A DNA stretch of 64,000 nt from Castor canadensis (GCF_047511655.1 NC_133396.1:130891490-130955489), one strand, 5' to 3'; shown: positions 1 to 12,400, counted from the first letter of the stretch. Notes: generated by a model from the letters alone, not told the origin. Program-made: numbers and translations.

Positions 1-3000
1 ATCCCAGAACCATTAAAAAAAATTTAAATAAAAACATGAAATGGGAGTGGTTGGACAGTACTGATATTTTACCACAGGCCGGGGCCTGCCCACTCCTCCC
101 CACCCCCCACCTGGCCTTCCTCTTGCAGGTGTTCCAGCTGGGTGAGTGTGTGATGGGCACCATTGGCCCAACCCACAACTTTGAGCCCCCACACTATGAT
201 GGCATCGAGTGCCTGGCTATCCAGGGAGACATCCTGTTCAGTGGCTCCCGGGACAATGGTATCAAGAAGTGGGACCTCGAGCAACAGGAGCTCATCCAGG
301 TGCGGGTGGGGGAGGGGAGGGAGGGCCAGGGCGAGTCCCAGGCATGTGGTTGGCTGAGCTCCCCACGGCTGCCTGCTCTCCACTCTCTGCCCTGCTGTCC
401 AGGCTTCCCACTACCTTTGGCAGTTGCACGGTTGCCCCTTACCACCCTGCTTTCAGTACATGCTTGGCTTCCAGCCCTTGGACTGGACTATAAGGCACTA
501 GATTCTTTTTCCTGGCAGTGTTTTCTTTTTAGCCTGGCCCCTCCAAGGCCTGAAGGCTTCTCGCCAGTGCACAGTCTGAGGTTTGAACCTGGGATATGGG
601 GGCAGAAGACCCATCTCTGGGCCCCTGAAGTCCCCAACACAGGCCAGTCCAGCCTGGCTCCTAGAACCAAAGAGGCCTCCCTGCATGGCAGCTCTGAGGC
701 CTGGCAAGCCTGGTAGCAGCCCTCCACCACTAGTGAGAGGAACATACGTGCTCCTGGGGCCCTTGCCTCCTCCTCACCCTCCTCCTCACTTTACCAACCC
801 TGGTCCTCCCACAGCAAATCCCTAATGCACACAAGGACTGGGTGTGTGCCCTGGCCTTTGTCCCGGGCCGCCCCATGCTACTGAGCGCCTGCCGGGCAGG
901 CGTCATCAAAGTCTGGAACGTGGACAACTTCACCCCCATCGGTGAGATCAAGGGCCACGACAGCCCCATCAATGCCATCTGTGCCAACAGCAAGCACATC
1001 TTCACAGCCTCCAGGTGGGTACGGAACAGACAGGTCACCTGTGCACCCAACCCTCTCCCTAGTGTAGGTAGGACAGCTGAGAGGCTTAGGACCATGCCCG
1101 TGTCCCCACAGGCCGGGTTTACAGCAGAACCCAGCAGCGTCCTTTCTATACCTCACCAGTGCCCACCATACTGAGTGCCCATTGAGCTGGGTACTGCACT
1201 GGGCAAGGTTGCAGGGAGTCATTGGGCCCCAGGCCAGGACTTGCCTGCCTGTCTCCATGCCCTTCCTGCCCCTCATACAGCAGTCCTGCTGCAGAATAGC
1301 CCTGCCATCCCCAGGCTACCACTCCTCCAGCCTCAGCTCTGGTCCCCTGTGCAGCAGCACCTAGGCCCACTATCCCAGGGGTGCTACTTAGACGGGTTTC
1401 TTCTTTTTCCTTCTTGTTCCGACCATGTCCCTTCTCTCCCTATCCCCCTTCCCGTGTCCTCTCGCCTCTCCTCTCTGCCTCTCCACTTCTCTCCCCCTAA
1501 CAGTGACTGCCGGGTAAAGTTGTGGAATTACGTCCCTGGACTCACTCCCTGCCTTCCACGCCGAGTCCTGGCCATAAAGGGCCGCGCCACCACCCTGCCC
1601 TGACTCTCCCCATCTCTCTGTTTTCCTCTCTCGTTCTTCCCCTCTTTCCTTTTCCCTGTCTTTCCCCACTTCGATCTGAGCTGCTTCTTCACGGTATGAG
1701 ATTATTTTACTCTTTCTTCCTACTGTCCCTTCCTGTCCTGCCTGGCCCAGAGAGACTGCCCCGCCCAACCCTCTTCCACCCGCCCCTCTTTTGAGCATGA
1801 GCAGTGGGACAGAGCCCAGGAGAGGGGTGCCAGGTAGCAGAGGGCATGGTTGGGGCGGGGGACATTCAGGCCTGGATAAACCCAACAGCAAACAGGAAAG
1901 GCCAGAGGATCCTGTGGGGCCTCGGAGGCCAGAGGCCCGCCCTTTGCTCAGTGCCTGCCACCCTATGTCTGCCCTCCTGCTATGCAGTGCCTGCCTCAGC
2001 CCAGCCCCATGTGGGGAGGTGGGGAAATCAGCCCATCCTTTACTTTTGGGTGCAGGCAGCTGGGCCCACGTGGTAGAGCTAAGCAGCCCTCTCTGTCCTT
2101 CCTCCAGTGACCTGACAGTGAAGTTCTGGAGCATACGGCGACTACCAGTGGCCAACCCTAGGAGTTAGGTCAGAGGGATGCTACCCCTCCACCTGGCAGC
2201 CTGCACAGCATGGAAGGGAGATAGGCCAGCTGCACTGGGGACAAGAGGGTGTGACCCCTCTCCTGCTTTGCTTCTGCTCCCTTGGCCTTCCCGCAGGATA
2301 TCATCCCCTTCTCCCCTACCCTGCCTCTTGGGAGCCTCTGGTGAGAGAGAGGTTGGGGAGGGAATTAAGCTGTGAAGCCAAAGAGCATTATCCGCTCTTC
2401 TCTCTCCCCCATTAGTACCTCAGCCACCCCTTCCAGGCCACGTTGTCTCCTTCTGAGCCCGCCTGGCCCCTTCCTCCAGGCTCTCAGCCCAGGGTGAGGC
2501 CTGGCAGTGGAGGAGAAGCTAACCCCAGTCCCATCCACTCTCCCAGCCCCACCTCTGGAGCCACTACATCTGCCTCTGAGCCCAACAAGGTAGTCCTCAG
2601 GTAACCATGGAAACCAGCTGTAGGCAGCTGGGCCTTGCGGCCACCAACAATTCCATGTGGGCCTCCAATTCCCAGTGGGCCCCAACGATTCCATGGGGTC
2701 ACTTCTGATGTGGTCATGGTAGAGCTACTAGGAAGGTTCCTTTGGGGACACAGTCCGGATACTTCAATTATTTAATTTATTGTTTTATTTTTATGTTTTA
2801 CTGTTGCCTCCTGGAAGCTGACTTGAAGTTTCTTCCCATGTGTTCTTTCCCTCGGCTTTTGGTGGGGTGGCGGTCTGCTCCCCAGTGCTCCAGTACCACT
2901 TCCTGCAGGGGTGGGAAATGCCCCGTCCAATCTTTGCAGCTCCAGCCTCGCCCCAGCTCTGTCCCTGGGGACCTTTCCGTGCAGCCCTGGCCTCTCCGCT

Positions 3001-6000
3001 GCCCGATGCCTCAGTGCCTTCCTCCATCCTGGGGCCTGGCACCATGCTGGGCAGTCTTCTGCCAGCCATGCCTGCAGCACACGTTGTCTTCTATTCGCGG
3101 GTCTTGTGACCACCACCCCCAGAAGGTGGGGGAGCCCTGCCTGGTCCCGTAGGAAGCAGCTAGCTGGACGGTCTACTAGAAAGCCTCAGGTGGTCAGACT
3201 GCCCTGTACTTTGCCCCGCCCTCCCAGCCATCCTTGTTTTCATCCCCACCAAGACAGGGAGTCTTTTCAGCTTCGTTCTCTCTGGTTATTCTGGAAACAG
3301 GTTTTCAAGCCTTAAAATCAGCCTGGGGCACAACCCTCCCTTTTAGGTAGGTTAGCATGGAAAAGCAGTCCACCAGCTGTGGACTCAGCTCCAGGGATGG
3401 GACTGAATCAGTGTTCTTGTGCCCCCTGTTCAAACAAGTCTGAATTTACAGGAATGGGCCTTTGGGGGAAGGCAGCTGTATCCTTCATCCCCAGCTACCC
3501 CCCAAACCTGTCCATACTGTTTTTCCATTGCTTTACGGGACTTGTGCTTCCAAGCCTCAGTCTGGGAGTTCAGAACCCCAGCTCTGTTTGGAGGACATGG
3601 TGACTTGTGGACTGCAGAGCTGGTGCAGTGCTTCTGCCTTCTGCTCCTCATCCTCTGTGACCAGGGCCTGTCCATGTGGCCCCGGGTGTGGGAGGGTCAG
3701 GCCCTAGCTAAGGCTGGGTAAGGCCTGCCTTCTTTCTTCCTGTGCCCTCCCCGGAGCTGTCCCATGGCCAAGGACATTGTCCTGCTTATTGGTGGCCCTT
3801 GCTGGATGTGATGTTAAGTCTGGGTGAGCCAAGAAGGATGATGCGGCTTGAAAGCTGGTCCCCTGGAACCTGGACAGTCTGCCTGCGATGACTGGAAGTC
3901 CTTCTTCCTCTGCCCATCCCGCGGGTGCTGGGAAACTCCCAGCACTCAGAAGTGATTACAACTCTCACCCTCTTCGTCCATCCCCCGCCACACCTGAAAG
4001 GAAAGCTTTGACCTTGCAACCTGTAAGAAAGAACCTGTCTGCATGACTGTTTACAGACTTCAGAAACACATGAGACTTGTTCCCTGGCCCCAGGGCCAGG
4101 GCTGCCCCAGCTTGGGGCATCTGTACTGTAGCTACAAGGCCTGTTCTTGCACAAAGTGTGGGCTTAGGACCCCGGGAGAGGTGCTCATTGTCATTGCCCC
4201 TTTCTGCCGTTTCTAATGGGTCACTACCTCACGGCAGGACTGGCTCTGCTGTCCTGGCCGGTGTCATTGACTAAACTTGAAGTCCCTTGGGAGCCCTGCG
4301 GCCATCCTCCCTGAGCCACTCTGAGCTGCACTCGAGCACTGGCGGCCCTGCCCGCTGTTCCAGGACATCTGAGGTACATAGTCAGGGGCAGGCCCCCAGC
4401 TCCACTCATTGCACAAGCATCCTGAGTGTTGGAAGCACAAACTGGTTGTGATTTGAGCACAGTGGCAGGGCTCCTGGCAGGCAGTGTGGGCAGACCTGGG
4501 ATCAAGAGGCCCTTCCCTGGTGTACCATGTCCCAATTAGACTAGGGATTCCTGTGTCTGGGGGTGGCTGCTGCCCTTGCTCAGACCAGGCCTTGGCCTGT
4601 GGCTTGTGCCTGTACTTCTGGGACTCACTGTATTAACTTCTGTGTCATCCTGAGACTTGAGGCCCAGGCCACATCTGTATGCTGTGAGCCGGAGGGTAGA
4701 ACCCTTCCTAGGCCCCACACCCCAGGCCTTTAAATGCTTGACCACGGGCTGGATCCCAGTCACCCTGAGCCTGAAGAGCTTGGACCCAGGCTCCCTGTCT
4801 CCTGGACCAAGCCCCTGTCCAGGCTTCCAAATTGGCTTCTACCTGGACACAAGGCATCTTCCATCCTCGCTGGCCTCGGTCCTTTTCAGCACAGTCCTGG
4901 GTCAGAACCCCACCTCAGTATTAACCAGTTCAGTGTTTGCTTCTGTTTGAGTGACTTGACTCCTCATGACAACCAAGATTCTTGAAGACTTGTCTTTGAA
5001 GACTGCCAAGAAAAGAGGCAAGGCAGAGAGGCTGAGACTGGCAGAGCGCTCCCTGGAAGTAGTCAGAGGGCACCAGCAGCTGTTTGGGAAGGGACATTCA
5101 TGGATCTGGGAGTGGTCTCCACCCACCCATCCTTACCCAGCTGCAGCCTTGGAACCTCTCTGCCCTCAGCTGTCTGGCCCTTTGCCCACCCCATTACTGT
5201 GGCTTGAGTAAAGGACAATCTAAAGCACAAAACCACGTAGGGAAGACACTGAGTTGCTGGAACTTTCTCCTGCCACCCATATGGTGGAAACACAGGCAGG
5301 CAGCCACTGTGAAGTCAGGACATGATGTCTCTCTGCCCTACCCTCTCCCAGCTCTGGGGGGAGGGGTACTGGTGGAGTTTGGGCTGGGTGCAGGCACTCC
5401 CCCTGGGTTGTTCAGACCCTGACTGTGCCCGATATGTTCACATGGGCAGGGCCTGCCCTGCTGGAGTGGTGAATTCCTTCCCACTGCCTGGCCCACACCT
5501 GTGGCATCTGTCCCTTTGCCATCTCAAACAGGAAACTGCTTGCTGCTTTCTTTGCTGGACACAGCCTCCTACTGGTCAGTGGCCAGTGCCCTCCAAAACC
5601 TGCCTGAGCCTGGCCCTCCCCTCTAGGTTCCCATATCTTCATGGCCCTCTTATGTGCAAGAACAGAATCTGCAGGGAAAGTTCTATTTCTTTGGTATCTT
5701 TATTCTGTCCCCTAAGTCCACCCCTCTCCAGCACTTGGATGATCCCACGACCCCCACCACACCTTAGTTCAGTCCTTCAAATGTGGGTCCGAGAGCCTTG
5801 CCAGAAAGTGGGAAGTAGACACTGCTCGATGGAGAGCCAAGGGTCAAAAAGGACCCCTGGTGTGAATTGTGCTCTTTACTAGCTGTCACCCCCTGCCCAA
5901 GCTGCAGGGCGACATTGAGCTCATGTGCCCCTCTGTAGTGTGGTAGCACAAGGTGTACATATGTTTTGTATCTCTGCTGATGACTGTACATAGTGTAGGA

Positions 6001-6095
6001 AAGTTATTTAAGCCTCATGCTGTACATTTCTGTTCCTAGATTGGATGTGTGTTCTAGGAAATTGTCATAAATAAAACCCAAATTACCACTGTCTG
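1..6095 (+). CDS. KIF21B: KIF21B, 3' portion of gene (partial)
   Basis: This is the 3' end of a kinesin-4 family gene; the motor and stalk exons lie outside the window to the left. Coding exons here are 129-299 and 815-1014, followed by either 1504-1603 or 2108-2168. The 3' UTR runs to an AATAAA at 6069. The encoded segment is the C-terminal WD40 propeller, with WD-type blade ends such as GIKKWD and [10 protein letters not shown] recognise it as KIF21B rather than KIF21A from the C-terminus ending in [16 protein letters not shown]21B is a plus-end-directed, mainly neuronal and lymphoid kinesin that limits microtubule growth (established knowledge). Synteny with INAVA and MROH3 supports the call. 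Splice phases agree across all joins. Confidence 0.93.
129..299 (+). CDS. KIF21B: KIF21B internal exon, WD40 repeats
   Basis: 57 codons, phase 0 at both ends. The acceptor is a pyrimidine-rich tract ending cttgcag and the donor is CAG|GTGCGG. The translation starts [13 protein letters not shown] and ends in a blade reading [20 protein letters not shown]. It encodes part of the C-terminal WD40 propeller. The following intron is 300-814. Confidence 0.93.
815..1014 (+). CDS. KIF21B: KIF21B penultimate coding exon, WD40 repeats
   Basis: 200 bp, 66 codons plus two bases (AG). The acceptor is cctcccacag and the donor is CAG|GTGGGT. It encodes one blade and the start of the next: [18 protein letters not shown], then [10 protein letters not shown], then [20 protein letters not shown]. 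Both downstream terminal exons begin with a single T that completes AGT (Ser), so either can follow in frame. Confidence 0.93.
1504..1603 (+). CDS. KIF21B: KIF21B alternative terminal coding exon A
   Basis: It follows an excellent pyrimidine tract and cccctaacag. It supplies [20 protein letters not shown] and 12 more residues, then TGA at 1601-1603 (32 residues in all). A possible donor (ACG|GTATGAG) lies at 1694, so it could be a cassette exon that carries its own stop codon. Otherwise the transcript could run on into the shared 3' UTR. The VKLWNY motif is the last strand of a WD40 blade. Confidence 0.88.
2108..2168 (+). CDS. KIF21B: KIF21B alternative terminal coding exon B
   Basis: Used when exon A is skipped. 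The acceptor is ctgtccttcctccag. It supplies [19 protein letters not shown] (19 residues) and TAG at 2166-2168. It reproduces the exon A pattern (D-x-x-V-K-[LF]-W) but gives a protein 13 residues shorter. The two exons therefore look like alternative versions of the last WD40 strand. Confidence 0.85.
5954..6028 (+). promoter_or_regulatory. Cluster of Pumilio-type sites in KIF21B 3' UTR
   Basis: TGTACATA occurs at 5954-5961 and again at 5985-5992, and TGTACATT at 6021-6028. The first two fit the PUM1/PUM2 consensus UGUANAUA exactly and the third is a one-base variant. All lie within 120 bases of the poly(A) signal. Function is inferred from the motif only. Confidence 0.5.
6069..6074 (+). promoter_or_regulatory. 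KIF21B poly(A) signal AATAAA
   Basis: Canonical AATAAA in an AT-rich context, about 3.9 kb after the last stop codon. It marks the boundary beyond which MIR and ID repeats begin. Confidence 0.8.
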
Positions 6096-6324
6096 TGGAG
6101 GTATGACCCCCAACTGCTGACCTGTGGCTGGTGTCCCTTCTTTGGGAAGTTGGTGGGGGTGGTGGATGGGTGGAACATGGCCTCTGGGACTGGGCCCAGT
6201 CAGAGGACAATTTCCTAGGGCCTTGCTGAGTAGGGAGCAGAGGTTGGAGACTATCCCATGCTCTAGACTCGGTGTTGCCTCCTGGGGCCAGGGCAGTATG
6301 GTAGCTGGAAGCGTGGGCACCAGC

Positions 6325-6480
6325 ATTTACAGAGCACCTGCTAGGGCATTATTCAGGGCATTTTTATTGAATCGTCTCTACCCAGTGTGACAGGTGAACT
6401 GAGGAAGGTCTTAGAAAGGAAGTGATTGTCCAGATTCACAGCTAGCAAGAGCAGAGGCAGGATTTGACCAGCCACTATCC
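6325..6480 (-). repeat. MIR SINE relic
   Basis: It shows the diagnostic reverse-complement MIR pattern: 'gtgaactgagg' followed by 'gattgtccagattcacagctag' and a purine-rich end. This is the core found in ancient mammalian MIR elements. Boundaries are approximate. Confidence 0.55.
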
Positions 6481-6687
6481 CTGTTTATTTTCACTAACGT
6501 ACTGCATGCCTTCCCTAGGGCCTGGAGCTCACCGTGTGTGATGCACAAGGAACGTGTCTTGTTCCCTTACTACGTACAGAGAGAAGACAGAAATATAAAA
6601 AGTTCCTATATTGAAAACAGTTCTACAATGGTTGTATTTTATTTCTGGATCAGTGCTTTTCAGACTTCAAAAAGCTATCTTCCCTTT

Positions 6688-6752
6688 TGTTTTTTTCTTT
6701 TTTGTGCTGGAGATCAAACCCAGGGCTACCACCGAGTTACATCCCCAGCCCT
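6688..6752 (-). repeat. ID-type SINE fragment
   Basis: An antisense ID element: a T-rich start, then 'gctggagatcaaacccagggc' and 'gagttacatccccagccc'. The middle part of the tRNA-like body is deleted. Confidence 0.65.
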
Positions 6753-7724
6753 TTTTATACCTATCAATCACTTCATCAGCTCTGGGGGATTCTAGCCCAG
6801 ACCTGGGTAGAGACCCTTGGGATTGCCACATTGTCACTACCACCTGAGACACTTTGAAAACTCTGCTTTCTGTCTTTCACACGAGGAGGAAAGTCGGGTT
6901 CTTCTTTGCTTTCTTTCCCAAATATAAATCCAAGTGTCTTTTCCAAGCTACACAGGTCCCTGCTGCTTGTCTGGACCCACGGCTGTGATAGGATCCAGCA
7001 TTAGTGAGTTCCAAAAGGGAGTGGGGAGGGATTCTGAGGGAGGATTCCTCCAAGAGGCTTCTGGTCCTGAAGCGGCAGTGTCTTGCTGAGTGGGAGAGAC
7101 CTCTGAGCCCTGGAAGGAGACATAATGGCAGAGTATCCCCGGAGTCCAGCGGGCACAGAGCCCTCTGCCCTGGGGAGCAGGGTGACTTCCCAAGGATGGT
7201 TGTTTGGAACTTGCTGGCTGATTCTAACCCCCACGCCAGTCTTCTACCCCAACCTTGCTCTACACAGGGCCATATTTCATAGGATCCTGCGCCATGGGAC
7301 ACAGCCCACTGTGAACTGCAGGAAGTAACAACCAGGTGTGGCCAGCTACTGCCTGGCTGGTTGGGAGGAAACCTGGAGGCCAGGCATTGGTGAGGGTCTG
7401 GGGCCTTCTGTGGTTGAGTCCTCCATGGGTTGGCTCCTCCGCTTCTCCCCCTACAGAGTTGGTAGCAAAGTTTTTTCAAAAATTCAGGTCACCCTGTGTC
7501 TTAAGGATGCCAACACCCTTGGGAGAGGGCACATGATTAAGGGACTCTTTAATTTTTTTTTTATTGTGGAGTGTTCTCCCCCCGGATTATAAGAATAATA
7601 TCGGCTTGCTTTAGAAAGTTTAGAAAACAAAAGAGCCAAAACTCTCATTTAGGATCTAAGCTACAGGGCAGCTTTCCCAGATCCAAGGAAATGGTCCTTC
7701 TCAGAATTTGATGACAACCATTCA

Positions 7725-7862
7725 TTGTCTGAGCTGGGTGGCATCTTAAAAGATAATTTTTCCAATCCTCTCAATTTACAGATGAAGGGAACTGAGGTCC
7801 AGAGAAACCAACAGAATTAGCCAAGGTCAAACTGGGATAGAACAGCCCAAGAACCCATTATC
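7725..7862 (-). repeat. MIR-like SINE relic
   Basis: Contains 'atttacagatgaagggaactgaggtccagag' split across a decayed MIR core, followed by 'ccaaggtcaaac', the reverse complement of the MIR 'gaccttgg' block. Boundaries are approximate. Confidence 0.5.
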
Positions 7863-8944
7863 TTGTGCCTCTTACTTTGGTTTGACTAAGGTGAGAGGGG
7901 TGACCTATGGAGGCATCAGAATGGTCTTGGAAGTGATCTTCTCCTGAAGCCCTTGCTTGACCTGTTAATAGGTTTTTAATAAGATCTACCATGTAGATCT
8001 TGCTTCCAAAGACCGTCCTTTGGGGCAAGGAAGGGGATGAGTATGATGCCCAGTCTTACGGTATTTCCATTTGGCTCCGTGTATGAAATGTTCCACTCAT
8101 AAGGTTCCTAGTGACAGCTGGTGGCAGCTGATGTAGGAGCCAGGGAACAGACCAAAGGGAGGAGTGAGAAGAGCATTCTGGCCAATACAGAGACTAGTGT
8201 GGCCTTTGATGCCACCTTTGGGGTTGTTCGCACGCACGGCTGAGGGACTCCAGCTCCTAGGCCAGGCCAAGATAATGCTACAGGAAGTTGCATAGGGAGG
8301 GTATGAGCGAGCTGGGGCTCAGTGTGTTCCCAAGGGCTTCAGTGCAGGGGAGGGAGGCCGGGCACTGCAGGGCACGAGGCCCTGACTCACAGCTGGACAG
8401 AGCTCCAGGCAAGTCAGAGCATGCTTGCCCATGGCAGAGCTTTTTGTTTTAGATTATTGTTCTATTAACTTTGCCTAGGGCCTAGTGACAAAACGTCAGG
8501 AATAAAAGGAGACTCCCTAGCTGGGGGAAGAGGACTGGCAGAGGGGCAGGATTGGTGGCTGTGGGAGTACAAAACGATCCTATGTAGACTGAGACACTCC
8601 AGGGCCTTGCTATCAACCAGACCTAGGTGAGACTGATTTCCACAGGGGCACAGGGAGAGTCCGGTTGCAGACCCAGCCCTTTGGCATGGGGGAGGACACT
8701 TCTGGCTCTTTGGAGGAACAGTTACCAAACTTCTTATATTCAGGGATGAGTTTGGTCCCTTGGGCTGTGGTTTGGGCTGTGCCAGGAGAAGCCACAGTGC
8801 TGCTTTTATAGAACAGCCCTGTCTCTGTGGATCCAAACTCTGATCTGGTATATCCTGTGAGCTCACTAACAACCCTTTATCAATCACTTTCCCACTTCAG
8901 CTAGCCACAAAGGATTCTGTTGCTTATCATCAGAAACACTGCTC

Positions 8945-9083
8945 GGCTTAGACTTCTTAGCAAGCCCCTGTCTCAAAACACAAAACAAAATAACAACAAA
9001 AACCCATAGGCACACACCTATAATCCCAACACTCAAGACGAGACTGAGGCAGGGAGAAGATGAGTTCCAGGTTTGAGATCCTG

Positions 9084-9114
<31 letters not shown>
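8945..9114 (+). repeat. B1-like SINE with (CA)15 tail
   Basis: The 7SL-derived phrase 'cacctataatcccaacactc' is followed by 'gactgaggcagg'. A remnant of another SINE 3' end ('ccctgtctcaaaac') precedes it. A pure (CA)15 run occupies 9085-9114 in the tail position. Confidence 0.65.
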
Positions 9115-9120
<6 letters not shown>

Positions 9121-9334
9121 GGCTGATAAAACCGGATTCTAGATTCCTTATATACTCCAACATCTAGTTCATAGTTCAAGTTGCTTAAAAGGAAACTCCG
9201 ATGGCTTGGCTCAATGCTACAGAGGGGCAGATCTGGAACAGGACCAGCCTGACCTAGATGTATGCTACAGACAAGGCAACTCACAACCCATGCAACTCTA
9301 TCCTCTAACGTCAAGAATTGACATTTCCACAAAA

Positions 9335-9462
9335 GTACATGCTTTCTCCTTTTATTGGCTAATTCTTCAGGTACACCTCATTTGTAGGGCTGGGCTCAAA
9401 AGCCTGTACCCCACTGTCAAGACTCAGGACCAGGCCTTCATCTGGGGCCTGAGGGTACAGGG
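9335..9462 (-). other. MROH3: MROH3 3' UTR with poly(A) signal
   Basis: The stop codon is followed by a short UTR. AATAAA on the minus strand lies at 9351-9356 (read as tttatt on the plus strand), about 110 bases after the stop. Cleavage is probably near 9335. Confidence 0.65.
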
Positions 9463-12400
9463 TCAGAAGTACCACCTTAGGGGCCTCTTCCAGCAGAGGC
9501 AGGAGGTTGGGGTCTTGACCTGTAGCAGCTTCTCCCTAGCATTCAGGATGTAGAAGATCTGTGTGGAGAGGCAGCTGACCATGGAGTCAGGGTCTCTCTG
9601 CATGGACCTGAGGGCTAGAACACAGACTCTGCTGTACATGGAGTTATGGATAGAGAAAGTCTGCTGGGCTGAGCAGGAGGGCCCGAGACCCTACTAGGGG
9701 GAAGGAAGAGAGCAGTGGGATGGGGACCTGGCAACTTATAAAATACGAACAAGAGTCCACACTTGCATATTTACAATGAAGACTCCAAACCTGCCTTGGC
9801 TCGGAGACACAAGGCTGCTCTGAACCTTGTGTCTATCACCGACCCTTTTGGTCCTCTCACTTTCCCCTCCCTGCCTGCCCTCCACCTCCAATAGAATAGC
9901 TTTGAGTGAAGTCCTCTGTCCTTCAGGAGAGTTGCAGACAGGCACAGGACCATGCCTGGCAGCTACCACGTGAGGGATACAGTGCGGAGAGAGGCAAGAT
10001 GGAGGGAAAGGAAGAATGTATGGAGGACTCATCTCAGAGGGACAGTAGAGAGCACGTGTACTATAGCACGAGCCATTATGGGGGCTCCCGAAAGGAGGGG
10101 TGTCCCTAAAAGAAGAAGTTGGCTATCTCTCCAAGACTGATGAGTGACCTTGAGCTCAATGGCTGAGAGGGTGAATGACTGAATGCAGGAGAAGAGGCTC
10201 TGGCTAGGGCCCCAAAACCTAAATGCCTTAGAGATGAGCCTTTTCCTCACTCCTTCTGGAATGATCATCTTTGGGAACCGTCCTGCTTGCTCTCCCTCAT
10301 TTCTGAGTCTTCACACTGACACTGGTACCCTAAAAGATGCAAGCAGGGGTGATGGGGCTGCTACTCACCCAAATATGCTTCCTCAATTTCATCTCTCTCT
10401 TCCAAGTTGAGGGTCTGGAGGATCTGGCCTACAGGGTACACAGGAGGTACCTCAGTGGCTCCACAAAGGACCAAGGGAGCCCAGCTGCAAGTGCTCTTGG
10501 GCCTGTTCCCAAATGTTCACCATTCCCTCTCTCCCTCTATCTGTCTGCCCCTCCCTTGGCTACCAGCATCAGGTCTGGATTCTTCCCATAAAACTTTCCC
10601 TGGTTCCCTGAAGGGTTCTAAGCAAGCTGAGGTGGGTGAAGGGTAGATGCCTCTCTGCTCTGAAGAAACTTAACCCCAGGACACAGTGAACTCCTGTCTC
10701 TGATTTTTCTCCACAAGGCAATGCCCCCAGCCCTGATGCTTCACCATTTGGGAGCCCCATTGTCCTGGCCTCCTAGCACATGGCTGATTCTACTATAGGA
10801 AGGTTGCTTGACCGAACCAGGGACTCCCTGCAGTGGAAGAAGCAGGCGGAGGCAGTCCAGCACAATTCCTGTGGGTTCTGTAATTATGTCCTCCTAGGCC
10901 AGGTCCTCTGCCTGTTTGAAAGACTCTATATCAAAGACACAGAGGCTCAAGAAGGCAAAAGGCCATACCTGCAAACCACACAGCTGCCTGGCGGATGTGG
11001 ACCTGTGGACTCTTGAAGAGGCCCACACACTGCTTCAGAAACCAGAGGGCTTTGTTCCTCTTCTGCTGCAGCTGTAAGAACAGGGGTCAGATGGTGTGAG
11101 GGCCTGTTGCCAGTTCTTCTGCCCCTCCAACAGTCTGGACACTAAACTGGAGTCATCCTGAGTGCAAAAATTCTTTCAAAACCTATATCTGCAGTCCTTG
11201 TACCCCAGCTCCTAACATCTTATTTCCCTCCATGAAGCTTTCCTGGATTGACCAACCCATAGGGATGACAATGTGTGCAAAGTCCCTGACACGGTGAGTG
11301 CTTGGTTCCACATCCCTACATTTGGCCTCACCTCCACCTGCACTCTTGGTCCCTTTTGTTTGCATAAATATTACCCTGCCTTGACACCTCCTGATGATGA
11401 CACCTCCACCAGGGAGCTTCCCTTTCACTCCCAGTCTGTGCTGAATGCCCCTCCTTTGTACTGAAAAGTGCATTCTTTTCTTTCAGTCCTTCCCAAAGTA
11501 CTCCAAAATTATCAACTTGTGTGCTTAGCTCCCCAATTTAGATAGGAAACAACAGAAGGGCAGAAACCACATCTAAGTGCCTGGTATAAAGAAGACATTA
11601 AGTATTGAACCATTGCTTTTGCCACCTCCACAAACCCACAGCTGCAAGAGAAGGACCCAAACTGCTGGGATGGCCACCCTCCCTTGCACAGGGCACAACA
11701 GCCAGTCAGCTGCTGGCTTACCAGGGCCCCAAGGATAATGAACACATCCTTCTTGATGAAGACTGCTTTGAGCTTTGACCAGCCCAGGATGGAGGCTGTG
11801 TAGTAGAGGCTGAGCCGGCAGATCTGGGGAGACAAGGGTCACACAAGTGGGCTGGGCAGAGACACTGAGGGGGATTCAGAAGGGAAACAGACCCTGCCCA
11901 TTTGGCCTCAGTAGTATGAAAACTCAGGAAACAGACAGAGGTGCAGGATTAGGAGCAGGGCAAGGCCCATCTGGCATCTGGCTCTGCTGACCAGCTCTTT
12001 TTCCCCTGCAGAAGTCCAACTTTCAGCTTTAGTGATTGTTCTACTTGCTGTGGTCCTACACCAAGACCCAGAACAATGTGACTCTGTATCTCATGGTCTT
12101 AGCCACACCCACACCACCCGCAAAAACAGTCTTCCTGAAAACAGATTTCCCCCATCTTTCTTTTCCCCCAGGGTCTTGCTGCTGTAGCCCAGGCTGGCCT
12201 GGAACCCTCAATCTTCTTGCCTCCGCCTCATGAATGCAGGGATTACAGGCATATGCCACCATGCCCAGCTTCCCCAAAATCTTAACTCCTCCAACTAGGT
12301 GGTCAATATTCTGCATCAGGGTTGGGTCTGTCAAAAACATCACTGCTGAGTCACTGGGACAGACAGACAAGGATAATTTCCCCCTTCAGCACTGATGGAG

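Larger units (their letters stand above)
2169..6095 (+). other. KIF21B: KIF21B 3' untranslated region
   Basis: A repeat-free stretch of about 3.9 kb with no credible coding frame, running from the exon B stop to just past the AATAAA. It lacks the SINE and L1 insertions seen immediately downstream, as expected of a constrained UTR. The last 150 bases are AT-rich and carry three UGUA-type Pumilio-like sites. Cleavage probably falls 15-25 bases after the signal. Confidence 0.8.
6096..9334. other. Intergenic spacer between convergent KIF21B and MROH3
   Basis: No exon-like open frames with splice sites were found. The stretch holds two MIR-like relics, an antisense ID fragment and a B1-like SINE with a (CA)n tail, described separately. 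The rest appears unique with no recognisable function. Confidence 0.6.

Noticed and set aside
1388-2155. 255-codon minus-strand frame opposite the KIF21B terminal exons
   Set aside because: Low-complexity Glu/Arg-rich translation of the reverse complement of pyrimidine tracts. No gene evidence.
8884-9163. Cys/Val-rich minus-strand frames over the CA repeat
   Set aside because: Translation of a microsatellite and SINE; not a gene.
10029-10268. Minus-strand open frame of 79 codons before the last MROH3 exon
   Set aside because: Exon 21 joins exon 22 in phase without it, and it has no convincing splice sites.
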